Shown here: piece after piece, positions 1-12,379 of the stretch
Layout: each line of letters begins with the position of its first letter
How positions within the stretch are numbered: position 1 is the stretch's first letter
Assembly: GCA_028824015.1 (NCBI GenBank)
Contig: JAPPFC010000002.1
Span: forward strand, 1-64,000
Length of the DNA: 64,000 nucleotides
Direction of reading: 5' to 3'
Source: a bacterium
GTDB lineage: Bacteria; Actinomycetota; Acidimicrobiia; Spongiisociales; ZC4RG35
Notes under the pieces: generated by a model
Seen by the model: the letters and a program-made list of their open reading frames with translations, nothing else
Databases searched by the model: none
What the model was told of the DNA's origin: nothing
Program-made: the position numbers and the translations under genes

Positions 1-198
1 GAGGGTGGGGAACGCTCCCGACGCGACAGCCACGTCGACGATGGTCCCGGACGGTTCCGGCTCCTCCTGGGTGGGTAGCGGTTGGGTTGTGGTGGTGGTC
101 GTCTCGACGACCTCTTCGGAAGTGTCCTCGCCGCATGCTGCCGCAATCAACGACACTGCAAGCACTATGGCTAGGAACCGTGGAATGGCCCTCATCAT
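1..198 (-). CDS. Fasciclin-domain lipoprotein, N-terminal part (runs off left edge)
   Basis: Reading leftwards from ATG at 196-198 gives a lipoprotein signal sequence: a short basic start (MMRAIPR), a hydrophobic core and a relaxed lipobox ending AAAC at about residue 22. An acidic, Thr-rich and Pro-rich linker follows. The sequence then enters GTIVDVAVASGAFPTL, which matches the opening strand of a fasciclin (FAS1) domain. AGGAG lies seven bases before the ATG. FAS1 lipoproteins are secreted, membrane-anchored adhesion or matrix proteins. Only about 66 codons lie in the window, so domain number and C-terminus are unknown. The opposite-strand frame over this stretch is Val/Ser-rich nonsense and I do not accept it. 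Confidence 0.72.
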   Translation of the reverse strand, partial: MMRAIPRFLAIVLAVSLIAAACGEDTSEEVVETTTTTTQPLPTQEEPEPSGTIVDVAVASGAFPTL

Positions 199-479
199 GG
201 TTCTCTCCTCTTTCGGCTTTTACAGATAACTACGGAGAGAAGTGGGATTCTGGATGCAGGTTTTGAGGATCCCGAGGTGCGCTGGGACACCAGCATTGGG
301 AAGCGGCGGCCAGGCGGACGCCGTAAGGAGGATGGACCGTGAAAGGACCCCATCCTCGGCAGTTCCTACAATTGCTACCGACCCCACGCCGGACTACAAG
401 GCAAACCACCCATCAACGAACTTGTGCCCCACCTTGGTGGGAAGGACAACTAGCAGGGCGAGTCGACCACGGAGCAATC

Positions 480-1634
480 GTGATCATCCTGGCAAACGGC
501 AACACGACCGAGATCGCCCAACGGACCGACGACGCCGAGCGCCTGTGGGTGCGGGTGGGCGAACTCCCCGGCGCCACCGGCTGGCAGATGAAGCCCCAAG
601 GCATGTGCCTGGGCGAGATGTGCGTGCCTCTCCCGGATGACAAGGTCGAGGAGTGGATCGCCGACGCCGAGGACTGGGTGTGGATGTGCTACTCGGAGTT
701 CGCCGACATGATCGGCCAGCAGTACGCGCGGGACGGCGACGTGTGGAGCCTGGGCTCGGTGCCCGACGTGCGTCGCTCCGGGCTGGAAATCGGAATCGCT
801 CCCGACTTCGAGGTGACCGAGCGCAGCGGCGACACGTTGCGGCTCTCGGACTTCCGCGGCCGGAAGGTGGTGCTGTTCACCTGGGCGTCGTGGTGAGGGT
901 GCCGGGTCAGCCTGCCGGTCTGGCAGGAGTTGTACGAATCCATCGGACCGGACCGGTTCGAGTTGATCGGCGTGGCGCAGGACTCGGGGAACCCCAAGGC
1001 CGTGGGCAAGTGGTTTGACCGGGCCTCGCCGACCTTCCGGTGCGTCATCGACCCGACACACCATATCAGCTCGCTGTTCGGCTGGGTGAACGTGCCGTCG
1101 GCGGCGTGGATCGACGAGGAGGGGACCATCGTCCGCAGCAACGAGGGGGCGTACCCGGGTGAGTCGACCGTCAGGTTCGGCATCGGCAAGGTCCGATTCG
1201 GCGACGACTCATTCGGCCGGGCCACCCGCGACTGGATCGAGCGGGGGGCCGACAGCGAGCACGTCTGGACGAGCGCGGAACTGGCGGAGCGGCTCAAGCC
1301 GGTCGATGACGACACCCGGCTGGCGGAGGCGACGTTCAAGCTGGCGTTGCACTTCGAGGCGGTGGGCGAAAGCGACCGCGCCTTGCGCCACTTCGCCGCC
1401 GCTCAGCGCCTGGCGCCCGACAACTGGAACTACCACCGGCAGGGCTGGAGCCACAGGGGAACGCTCTATGCCGGCCTGAAGGTGCTGAGGCGGACGAGCC
1501 ACCTGCGAAAGACCACCGACAAGTCCTTTTATGATCCCACCGGGTTGCCCGGCGAGGACTTTCGGCGCTTTACCGCGCCCGAGTGGCTGTGGACCCCTGT
1601 CGCCCGGCGGGTCAAGCAACTGCTCCAGCGTTAG
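480..1634 (+). CDS. Redoxin-family selenoprotein candidate (in-frame UGA = Sec139)
   Basis: One reading frame runs 480-1634 with a single in-frame TGA at 894-896, and it keeps thioredoxin-fold character on both sides. Upstream is IAPDFEVTERSGDTLRLSDF, then VVLFTWASW; the TGA follows, then GCRVSLPVWQELYE. In Cys homologues this position reads WASWCGCR, so the UGA falls exactly on the first redox cysteine, giving Sec139-Gly-Cys141. A GC-rich hairpin with loop GGTCT lies just after the UGA (separate entry). The product would be 384 residues: about 105 N-terminal residues, a redoxin domain from about 106 to 235, and a TPR-like helical stretch around 285-315. The GTG start has GGAG five bases upstream. 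The likely role is a thiol or peroxide oxidoreductase. The alternative is a nonsense pseudogene. The Sec-insertion genes are not in this window. Confidence 0.75.
911..927 (+). promoter_or_regulatory. Bacterial SECIS-like hairpin
   Basis: A perfect 6-bp stem CCTGCC (911-916) / GGCAGG (922-927) closes the five-base loop GGTCT. The loop begins 20 bases after the UGA at 894-896. Known bacterial SECIS elements sit immediately 3' of the UGA, inside the coding region, with a G at the start of a small apical loop. The E. coli fdhF element carries the same GGUCU in its loop at nearly this distance (from memory). The hairpin is seen directly; its function is inferred. Confidence 0.6.
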
Positions 1635-1766
1635 GTGTAATGAGAGAACGCAGATACAAGGGGTGTTTTCGGAACAGCCCAATGTCGGAAGGGACTTCGA
1701 GGTCTGTTCGACTCTGACGCTTTAGCGATCCGGCCTGTTATGATTCGTTTTGTGAGGGAGCCGGCA

Positions 1767-2087
1767 TTGGCAGCAACTTCTGACTTGAGTACCGAAGAGC
1801 AGGAGTGTTTGGAGGAGGACGCGAGGCTTGATTGGGAGGCCGCCCGCTACATCACCGAGAAGGGTCCATTTGCGCCTGGGGACACCATGTTCGCGATTGG
1901 TCACTACTCGGAAGACAGATTGGTGTGGTTCGACATTCTCTCTGCCACTTTGGACGACATCATGAGGGAATGTGCCTTTCCTGAGGACCAGAGGGCAAGG
2001 CGAAGACTGCTTGGTCGCAGTTTCGCTGAACATTTTCTTCGTTTCCATGATGTGCCAGAAGGGACCCTTCCTCTGCTTCAGGACTGA
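1767..2087 (+). CDS. Small acidic protein, first gene of a two-gene cassette
   Basis: I do not recognise this gene. It encodes about 106 residues, rich in Glu/Asp and aromatics, mostly helical to the eye, ending in FHDVPEGTLPLLQD. TTG at 1767 is preferred because GAGGGAG lies six bases before it; ATG 1740 and GTG 1752 are in frame but lack such a site. The next gene starts 14 bases downstream, so the two are probably co-transcribed. The base composition is less GC-rich than the flanking genes. By position (small acidic protein before a small basic protein) it could be an antitoxin, but nothing in the sequence proves this. Confidence 0.6.
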   Translation: MAATSDLSTEEQECLEEDARLDWEAARYITEKGPFAPGDTMFAIGHYSEDRLVWFDILSATLDDIMRECAFPEDQRARRRLLGRSFAEHFLRFHDVPEGTLPLLQD

Positions 2088-2101
2088 GGGGAGAGGCCAA
2101 C

Positions 2102-2404
2102 ATGCCTCCCTTCCTGTATTGGCCGGACCGTCCTTGGCGCGTTGTCATTGCAGATTCCGCATTCGAGCACGGTGTGTCTCAAGAACACATCGAGTATCTC
2201 ATCTCCCTGCCTGCGCGGGAGGTCTTTCTCTACGGTGGGAGACCATCCCGTCATGACATTCGGTTTAGCGGAGGAAGGAGAGTCGCCCGCGCCACCATGG
2301 CCCGAGGCTGGCTACCGGACGGGCGCCCATTGGAGGTCGGTCTGAGGCAAGACTTCAGACAACCCGGAGAGGTGTGCCGGGTGTTCCACGCTATGCACCG
2401 GTAA
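2102..2404 (+). CDS. Small basic protein, possible toxin-like partner
   Basis: The gene encodes 100 residues starting at an ATG with GAGAGG upstream. The protein is Arg-rich. It carries FEHGVSQEHIEYLI near the N-terminus and GRPLEVGLRQDF then VFHAMHR at the end. This layout (HG-(V/I)-S/T helix, central strands, terminal basic strand) resembles BrnT or DUF4258-type RNase toxins, but I see no decisive signature. It follows the acidic gene ending at 2087 by 14 bases. Two other cassettes of the same shape lie at 6762-7273 and 30158-30734. A toxin role is inference. Confidence 0.6.
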   Translation: MPPFLYWPDRPWRVVIADSAFEHGVSQEHIEYLISLPAREVFLYGGRPSRHDIRFSGGRRVARATMARGWLPDGRPLEVGLRQDFRQPGEVCRVFHAMHR

Positions 2405-2473
2405 ACGGGTGCTTCGTCCAACCGCCTCTCTGCCGACTGCTCGGTCCGATAGGCTCGGAGCGCGCCCGTTCCC

Positions 2474-6627
<4,154 letters not shown>

Positions 6628-6761
6628 GTGGGACTGCGACGTCGGCTATGCCGCCCCGGCATCAAGCCCAGACCGAACGGGGGGGGGGGTTCGTAGACGT
6701 TCTTTCTCCCGGCGGGAGCGGTAATGCATACCGCACAAATGGCCCTTACACTGAGCATCCA

Positions 6762-7064
6762 ATGACTGATGAGGAACGGGCGCAGATCATCGCTCTCTGC
6801 GAAGACCCTGACGAAGACTTCGGCGACCTGCAGGGCCGACCACCCACCCCTGAAGAGATCGCAATGGTGGCGTCTTTAGCAGAGACTTTGTTTTTGAGCC
6901 TTTCCCCACAACAACAGGTTGACGACATTCTTCATCTGCCCACACATGTTTCAGCGAGGTTGCTAGCACAGATGTCCGGACCGGACAGGGACAACCTACT
7001 CTCCTTACTGGCTAGCCAGTTGTCGGAGGACATACGCTCGCTGTTGCCTGTGGGGTCCGCTTGA
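6762..7064 (+). CDS. Small helical protein, first gene of an overlapping pair
   Basis: The gene encodes 100 residues, acidic at the N-terminus (TDEERAQIIALCEDPDEDF) and leucine-rich and helical after about residue 30. I do not recognise the family. Its TGA (7062-7064) overlaps the TTG start of the next gene in the four bases TTGA, so translation of the two is probably coupled. The coding sequence is noticeably AT-richer than katG or the hut genes. The arrangement matches the cassette at 30158-30734, whose first gene is also a roughly 95-residue helical protein. An antitoxin role is possible but unproven. Confidence 0.6.
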   Translation: MTDEERAQIIALCEDPDEDFGDLQGRPPTPEEIAMVASLAETLFLSLSPQQQVDDILHLPTHVSARLLAQMSGPDRDNLLSLLASQLSEDIRSLLPVGSA

Positions 7065-7273
7065 GTTCGCCTTCTGGCCGAGAGACGATCCTCCCATCGG
7101 CGACCACGAACTATTCCGAGGAAGACATTCGTTTCGCGTTGCTGCACCCGGCCGGCTATGCGGCTGACTTCCCCCGCGAAGGGTGCTTGGCTGTAGGGGG
7201 GTTTACGAAGAGGCACAGCCTTCCCATAGTCGTCCTCATAGACATGGAGGACGGCCGCGCCTTTCACTCATAG
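7061..7273 (+). CDS. Small protein related to the 30158-30430 gene product; possible toxin
   Basis: The gene encodes 70 residues from a TTG start overlapping the previous stop. The pattern YSEEDIRFALLHPAGY at the front, then LPIVVLIDMEDGRAFHS at the very end, matches the product of 30158-30430 (TYHDVIAVLHHPEW and MPLVVFVDRFEERAFHS). The two are therefore homologues in two separate cassettes. The shape, a helix followed by a strand pair ending in a conserved (R)AFHS, recalls RelE/BrnT-like small toxins, but I cannot name the family. A hairpin follows the stop. Confidence 0.6.
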   Translation: MSSPSGRETILPSATTNYSEEDIRFALLHPAGYAADFPREGCLAVGGFTKRHSLPIVVLIDMEDGRAFHS

Positions 7274-7279
7274 GAATAC

Positions 7280-7306
7280 AGCGGAAATACGCCAGGCTTT
7301 TCCGCT
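7280..7306. terminator. Terminator-like hairpin between convergent genes
   Basis: AGCGGAAA (7280-7287) pairs with TTTCCGCT (7299-7306) around an 11-base loop. It lies between the plus-strand small pair and the 3' end of the minus-strand hut operon. There is no long U tract, so its strength as an intrinsic terminator is uncertain. Confidence 0.4.
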
Positions 7307-7331
7307 CAGGCGGGTGACCACCTTGTGACAC

Positions 7332-8525
7332 TTAGCGTGAGACCGGCTGGGAAGTGTTGTGGGTGGGCGGGAGCCGGTAGTCGGAACCGATCCTCCGCCA
7401 TATCAGGGGAACGCCGGGCCGGTAGGCGAGGTGGTGGCGGCTGGGGGCGTCGAGGATGGTCAGGTGCGCCGGGCCTCCCGGCGCCAGCCGGCCCACGTCG
7501 CTTCGGCGCAGAGCGGCGGCGCCGCCGGTGGTGACCGCCGCGATGGCTTCGTCGATCGTCATTCCCATTTCGCGCACCGCCAGGGCGATGCAGAACGAGA
7601 TGGAAGTCGTGTAGCTCGATCCGGGGTTGCAGTTCGAGGCGATCGCCACCCGGACTCCGGCGTCGATGGCGCGCCGGGCGTCGGGGTAGGGCTGGCGGGT
7701 GGAGAAGTCCGCCGCCGGGAGGAAGGTCGCGACAGTGTCGCTGGCTGCGAGCATCTCGAGATCGTCGTCCGACAGGTAGGTGCAATGGTCTACGGAGGCA
7801 CAGCCCATCTCCACGCCGAGGCGGACGCCCGGTCCGTGGTCCAGTTGGTTGGCATGGAGGCGCAGGCCCAGTCCCGCCTCCCGCCCGGCTTCGAGCACCG
7901 CCCTCGACTGGTCGACGTCGAAGGCGCCGGTCTCGCAGAACACGTCGATCCAGCGCACGTGAGGACGAACGGCCTCGAGCATGGGTCCGCAGACCAACTC
8001 GGTGTAGGCGTCTGCCCGTCCGCGGTATTCGCCGGGTACCACATGGGCGCCCAGGAAGGTGGTCTCGGTGGTCACCTCGGCCGCCAGGGAGGTCGTAAGG
8101 GCCTCGGATGCGACGGACAGACCGTACCCCGACTTGATCTCCAAGGTCGTCGTTCCCGCCCGGTGCGCCTCGATTAGCCGCCGATCGAGCGATGCCCTGA
8201 GGGCGTTGCGGCTCGCCGCCCGGGTGGCTTCGGTGGTGATCCGGATCCCGCCCCCGTCGTAGGGTTCTCCCGCCATGCGCCGGGTGAACTCCTCGGCCCG
8301 CTCACCGGCGAAGACCAGGTGGGTGTGGGAATCCACGAACCCGGGCAGCACGCACCGACCGCCGGCGTCGAGGCGCTCATCAGCCAGCGCGCCGACCGGG
8401 CCGATGGCGACCACCCGACCGTCCTCGACCACCACGGATGCCTTCTCCACGATCCCGAGCGGTCCCTCTCCCAGGTCGGGTACGTTGGTGATCAGCTCGG
8501 AGATGTTGTCGATGACCAGGGTCAT
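7332..8525 (-). CDS. hutI: Imidazolonepropionase HutI
   Basis: The protein has 397 residues and is a metal-dependent amidohydrolase that opens 4-imidazolone-5-propionate to N-formimidoyl-L-glutamate. Seen in sequence: the metal motif [16 protein letters not shown], the family segment [13 protein letters not shown], the metal-His strand LRLHANQ, and [10 protein letters not shown] followed by the [10 protein letters not shown] loop. It is the last gene of the minus-strand operon hutU-def-hutF-hutI, and its ATG overlaps the hutF stop (ATGA). Length is normal for the family and all expected metal positions are present. Confidence 0.96.
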   Translation of the reverse strand: MTLVIDNISELITNVPDLGEGPLGIVEKASVVVEDGRVVAIGPVGALADERLDAGGRCVLPGFVDSHTHLVFAGERAEEFTRRMAGEPYDGGGIRITTEATRAASRNALRASLDRRLIEAHRAGTTTLEIKSGYGLSVASEALTTSLAAEVTTETTFLGAHVVPGEYRGRADAYTELVCGPMLEAVRPHVRWIDVFCETGAFDVDQSRAVLEAGREAGLGLRLHANQLDHGPGVRLGVEMGCASVDHCTYLSDDDLEMLAASDTVATFLPAADFSTRQPYPDARRAIDAGVRVAIASNCNPGSSYTTSISFCIALAVREMGMTIDEAIAAVTTGGAAALRRSDVGRLAPGGPAHLTILDAPSRHHLAYRPGVPLIWRRIGSDYRLPPTHNTSQPVSR

Positions 8526-9886
8526 GAGGCCATCAACTCGGAGATGATGGAGTCGAGTTCGGATGCGACGTCGACCGAGACATGTTTCCCTCCGACGACC
8601 ACCGGCCTTCCGCCCACCACCAGGTGATGCACATCGGCGCTCGTAGCAGTGAAGATCGCCGACGCGAGGGCATTGTCGGCGTCGGCGCCGGCCAGGCGGA
8701 CCGAGTCGAGACCTATGGTGGTGAAGTCGGCCAGCGAGCCCGGCGTGAGAGCGCCGCCCCCCTTCCAGCCCAGCGACCGGTAGCCGTTGCGGGTGGCCAT
8801 CGCCGCCAGTGCCTCGATCGAGTGCACCCCCCGCTCCATTCTGGTCACCCGCTGGCCCAACTCCACGGCCCGGGTCTCCTCGAAGAGATCAATGACGGCG
8901 TGGGAGTCCGAGCCCACGCAGAGGCGGGCCCCGGCCCGTTCCAGTAGGTCGCTCGGGCCGATGCCGTCGGCCAGGTCGCGCTCGGTGGTCGGGCAGAGGC
9001 AGCAGTTGGCGCCGACCTCGCCGGCAAGTGAGATGTCTTCTCCGGAGGGGTACGTTGCGTGTACCAGCGTGGTGTCGGGACTCAGGCCGCCGGCGTCGGC
9101 CATCACCGCGATCGGGGTTCGGCCGAGGGCTGCGGTGCACTCCCAGTTCTCGGTCAGCTGCTCGGAGACGTGGACGTGGAGCGGCGCCCGATGGTCGGCG
9201 GCCCAGCGCGCCGCCACCCCGATCGACGTCGGGTCCACCGCACGCACCGAGTGCACAGCCGCCCCCACCGCGGTGGTCGGGCCGGTGAAGGTGGCGGCCA
9301 GGTCGTCCACCCGTTCCGCCCAGGCCTCTGCGGAGCCGTCGGAGAAGCGGGACTGTTCGGCCAGGAGCGGTGCGTAGCCGGATGGCGCGTCGGAGGCGAA
9401 GCCGCCGTGGAGGTACAGGGTGTCGAGGAGGGTCAGTCGGATGCCGGAGTCTCGAGCCGCCGCCGCCAGGGAGACCCCCATGGCGTTGGGATCGTCGTAC
9501 GCCCCGCCGCCCGGACGGTGGTGTACGTAGTGGAACTCTCCCACCACCCCGATGCCCGCCAGGGCCATCTCGGCGAAGGTTGCCCGGGCAAGCCGGTAGT
9601 AATTATCGGGGTCGAGGCCGGAGGCGGCCCGGTACATGAGATCGCGCCAGGTCCAGAAGGTTCCCCGCTCACCATGGGTGCGGCCCCGCAGAGCCCGGTG
9701 GAACGCATGGCTGTGGGCGTTGGCCAGTGCGGGAAGCGTCAGCCCCGCCAGCGCGGTGGCGCCCGGGGGAGGGGCGACCTGGTCGGACGTCACAGAACTG
9801 ATGCGCCCGTTCTCGACTTCGATCACGACTCCCTGCGTGGCGTTGGGACCCCCCAGCCAGGCCAGCTCGCACCAGTAGCTGGTCAC
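8522..9886 (-). CDS. hutF: Formimidoylglutamate deiminase HutF
   Basis: The protein has 454 residues, an amidohydrolase that converts N-formimidoyl-L-glutamate to N-formyl-L-glutamate plus ammonia. This is the five-step branch of histidine degradation. The metal motif is [17 protein letters not shown]. Other family features are EFHYVHH and the [15 protein letters not shown] segment. The GTG start at 9884-9886 overlaps the stop of the deformylase-family gene by four bases, and the 3' end overlaps hutI. HutF commits the pathway to N-formylglutamate, which then needs a deformylase (normally HutG); see the neighbouring gene at 9883-10452. Confidence 0.95.
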   Translation of the reverse strand: MTSYWCELAWLGGPNATQGVVIEVENGRISSVTSDQVAPPPGATALAGLTLPALANAHSHAFHRALRGRTHGERGTFWTWRDLMYRAASGLDPDNYYRLARATFAEMALAGIGVVGEFHYVHHRPGGGAYDDPNAMGVSLAAAARDSGIRLTLLDTLYLHGGFASDAPSGYAPLLAEQSRFSDGSAEAWAERVDDLAATFTGPTTAVGAAVHSVRAVDPTSIGVAARWAADHRAPLHVHVSEQLTENWECTAALGRTPIAVMADAGGLSPDTTLVHATYPSGEDISLAGEVGANCCLCPTTERDLADGIGPSDLLERAGARLCVGSDSHAVIDLFEETRAVELGQRVTRMERGVHSIEALAAMATRNGYRSLGWKGGGALTPGSLADFTTIGLDSVRLAGADADNALASAIFTATSADVHHLVVGGRPVVVGGKHVSVDVASELDSIISELMAS

Positions 9887-10452
9887 GACCCGACCTCCCG
9901 GACGAAGCGGGTGATGCGCTCGACGAATGCCTCCTGGTGGTGTTCTGTGAACTGCTCCCAGGTGCTGAGGGTTCTGGGGTCGATCCTGTCCACCACCAGG
10001 ATGCCGTCGAGGTGGTCGCACTCGTGCTGCCAGGTGCCGGCGGTGAGCCCTCGCACGACCTGTTGGCGGTCGACGCCCTCCCGATCGGTGTAGCTGACCC
10101 GGAGGTTCAACGAGCGGACCAGTTCGCCTCTCAACGGCACCGACAGGCAGCCCTCGTTGATGACCACCCTCTCGTCATCCAGGACCTCGATTTCCGGGTT
10201 GACGGCCACCGTCAGGGGCACGGGGGGCTTGTAGGGGTAGCGAGGGTTGTCGTTCACCTCGATGGTGAGGATCCGGGCGGTCTCTCCTATCTGGTTGGCG
10301 GCTATGCCCGCCCCGTTGGCATGGCGCATCGTGTCGATCAGGTCGTCTATGAGGCCCTGGATCCGCGGGCTGGAGATGTCGGATCGCGGAACCGGCGTCG
10401 TCCTGGTCCGGAGTACGGGGTGGCCGATGGGGAGAATCGGGCGGACGGTCAC
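9883..10452 (-). CDS. Peptide-deformylase-family metalloprotein inside the hut operon
   Basis: The protein has 189 residues with all three deformylase motifs: GAGIAANQ (47-54), EGCLSVP (100-106, metal Cys102) and QHECDH (142-147, metal His143 and His147, catalytic Glu144). In motif I an Asn replaces the usual Pro/Thr of GxGLAAPQ. The gene sits between hutU (18 bases) and hutF (4-base overlap). Known function of the family: removal of formyl from N-formylmethionyl peptides. The pathway here makes N-formyl-L-glutamate and no hutG is visible, so I infer that this enzyme may deformylate N-formylglutamate instead. Start GTG 10452. It could still be an ordinary Def that landed in the operon. Confidence 0.88.
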   Translation of the reverse strand: MTVRPILPIGHPVLRTRTTPVPRSDISSPRIQGLIDDLIDTMRHANGAGIAANQIGETARILTIEVNDNPRYPYKPPVPLTVAVNPEIEVLDDERVVINEGCLSVPLRGELVRSLNLRVSYTDREGVDRQQVVRGLTAGTWQHECDHLDGILVVDRIDPRTLSTWEQFTEHHQEAFVERITRFVREVGS

Positions 10453-10470
10453 TGTGTCACGTCGGGTTGT

Positions 10471-12093
10471 CTATCGCCGGGTCTTCTCCGACATGGGTAC
10501 GTGCACTCCGCGGTGGGCGGCGACCCGGACCGCCTCGTCGTAACCGGCGTCGACGTGTCGCATGACCCCGGTGGCCGGGTCGTTCAACAGGACCCGCTCC
10601 AGCTTCGCCGCCGCCAGGTCGGTGCCGTCGGCGAGGCACACCTGGCCGGCATGGATCGACCGGCCGATTCCCACCCCGCCCCCGTGGTGGATGCTCACCC
10701 ACGTCGCTCCCGACGACGCATTCACCAGGGCGTTCAGCAGCGGCCAGTCGGCGATGGCGTCGCTGCCGTCCGCCATGTCCTCGGTCTCCCGGTACGGCGA
10801 GGCCACCGAGCCGGAGTCGAGATGGTCCCGGCCGATGACGATCGGGGCGGAGATCTCACCCGATCGGACCATCTCGTTGAACCGCAGCCCCAGGCGGTGG
10901 CGCTCCCCGTAACCCAGCCAGCAGATCCGGGCCGGGAGGCCCTGGAAGGCGACCCGCTCGCCCGCCAGGGTTATCCACCGGGCCAGGCCCTCGTCGGCCG
11001 GGAACTCCTCGAGCACCGCCCGATCGGTGGCTGCGATGTCCGCCGGGTCGCCGGAGAGGGCCACCCAGCGGAACGGCCCCTTGCCCTCGCAGAACAGCGG
11101 GCGGATGTAGGCGGGCAGGAAGCCCGGGTAGTCGAAGGCGCGGTCGTAGCCGCCCAGCGCGGCCTCTGCCCGGAGGCTGTTGCCGTAGTCGAACACCTCG
11201 GCGCCGCCGTCGAGGAAACCGACCATGGCCTCGACATGGGAGGCCATTGCCGAACGCGCCCGCTGGATGTACTGGTCGGGCTTCCTGATGCGTATCTCGT
11301 CGGCTTCCTCCAGCGAGAGGTCGTTGGGGATGTAGGTGAGGGGATCGTGAGCCGAGGTCTGATCGGTGACTATGTCGGCCGCCACCCGGTCGGCCAGCAG
11401 TCGAGGCAGCAGGTCGGCGGCGTTTCCGACCAATCCCACCGAGAGGGCCTGCCGGGCGGCAACCGCCTGCCGGCAGCGGCGGAGGGCGTCGTCGTAGTCT
11501 TGGGCCACCATGTCCAGGTAACGGGTCTCGACGCGGCGAGCGGCTCGCTCCGGGTCCACCTCGATGCAGAGGGCCACGCCCCCGTTCATGGTGATGGCCA
11601 GCGGCTGGGCGCCGCCCATGCCGCCCAGCCCGGCGGTGACGGTCAGGGTGCCGGCCAGGGACCCGCCGAAGCGCTTCCGGGCGATGGCGGCGAAGCACTC
11701 ATACGTTCCCTGCAGGATGCCCTGGGTCCCGATGTAGATCCACGAGCCGGCCGTCATCTGCCCGTACATGGTGAGGCCGAGGTGCTCCAGCCGCCGGAAC
11801 TCGTCCCAGGTGCCCCAGTCGGGGACCAGGTTGGAGTTGGCGATGAGCACCCGGGGCGCCCACTCATGGGTGCGGAGGACCCCGACCGGCTTTCCGGACT
11901 GCACGAGCATGGTCTCGTCGTGATCGAGGGTGGTCAGCGTGCGGATCATGGCGTGGTAGGCGTCCCAGGACCTGGCCGCCCGGCCGGTCCCCCCGTACAC
12001 GACCAGGTCGTCCGGCCGCTCGGCGACGTCGGGGTCGAGATTGTTCTGGAGCATCCGGAAGGCGGCCTCCTGCGGCCAGCCGCGGCAGGTCAA
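10471..12093 (-). CDS. hutU: Urocanate hydratase HutU (5' end probably frameshifted)
   Basis: The protein has 540 residues in this frame and converts urocanate to 4-imidazolone-5-propionate with tightly bound NAD+. Seen: [52 protein letters not shown] and the nucleotide-binding [10 protein letters not shown]. The first start in this frame is TTG 12091-12093 (TCRGW...), but family similarity continues upstream as VRSPRGNSL before a stop. Another frame supplies an ATG at 12220 and joins this one if one G of the run of six at 12119-12124 is removed. The true N-terminus is thus probably about 40 residues longer. First gene of the minus-strand operon, divergent from hutH. Confidence 0.93.
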   Translation of the reverse strand: MTCRGWPQEAAFRMLQNNLDPDVAERPDDLVVYGGTGRAARSWDAYHAMIRTLTTLDHDETMLVQSGKPVGVLRTHEWAPRVLIANSNLVPDWGTWDEFRRLEHLGLTMYGQMTAGSWIYIGTQGILQGTYECFAAIARKRFGGSLAGTLTVTAGLGGMGGAQPLAITMNGGVALCIEVDPERAARRVETRYLDMVAQDYDDALRRCRQAVAARQALSVGLVGNAADLLPRLLADRVAADIVTDQTSAHDPLTYIPNDLSLEEADEIRIRKPDQYIQRARSAMASHVEAMVGFLDGGAEVFDYGNSLRAEAALGGYDRAFDYPGFLPAYIRPLFCEGKGPFRWVALSGDPADIAATDRAVLEEFPADEGLARWITLAGERVAFQGLPARICWLGYGERHRLGLRFNEMVRSGEISAPIVIGRDHLDSGSVASPYRETEDMADGSDAIADWPLLNALVNASSGATWVSIHHGGGVGIGRSIHAGQVCLADGTDLAAAKLERVLLNDPATGVMRHVDAGYDEAVRVAAHRGVHVPMSEKTRR

Positions 12094-12270
12094 CGAGTTC
12101 CCCCGCGGGGAGCGGACGCCCCCCTGAGGTGCGCCTGAACTGTGTTGGGAGATCGCGGTTATGGCGGATCACCACCTCCGGACGGTGGGCCGTATGGGAG
12201 TCCCGGCTGTCTTTCGCCATTGTACCGAAGGGACCCACGGGCGCCGATGAACGGCAACGCCTTCCAATCC

Positions 12271-12290
12271 ATGACGACAGACCACGTCAT
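12271..12290. promoter_or_regulatory. Inverted repeat in the hutU-hutH divergent region
   Basis: ATGACG (12271-12276) and CGTCAT (12285-12290) form a perfect 6-bp inverted repeat with 8 bases between them, centred in the interval between the divergent hutU and hutH starts. Such a site could bind a dimeric hut repressor or activator. No regulator gene is in the cluster, and a 6-bp repeat can arise by chance. Confidence 0.28.
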
Positions 12291-12379
12291 ACCCGATTCA
12301 ATGGCTTCCGTCAAAGACCCATCCGGTGGCGAAGTCCCATCAGCCCTCCGCAAGGGATCGGGCCAAAGCCTGTAAGTTC

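Noticed and set aside
242-640. Plus-strand frame ahead of and overlapping the redoxin gene
   Set aside because: Arg/Pro-rich with no similarity, no SD, and it conflicts with the redoxin frame, which has a clear start at 480.
6680-6692. Run of G residues before the 6762 gene
   Set aside because: A simple homopolymer in a non-coding gap; no evidence for phase variation because no start or promoter spacing depends on it.
9059-12138. Long plus-strand frames opposite hutF, def and hutU
   Set aside because: They are antisense shadows with Gly/Arg/Val/His-rich low-information sequence; the minus strand carries complete, recognisable Hut enzymes.
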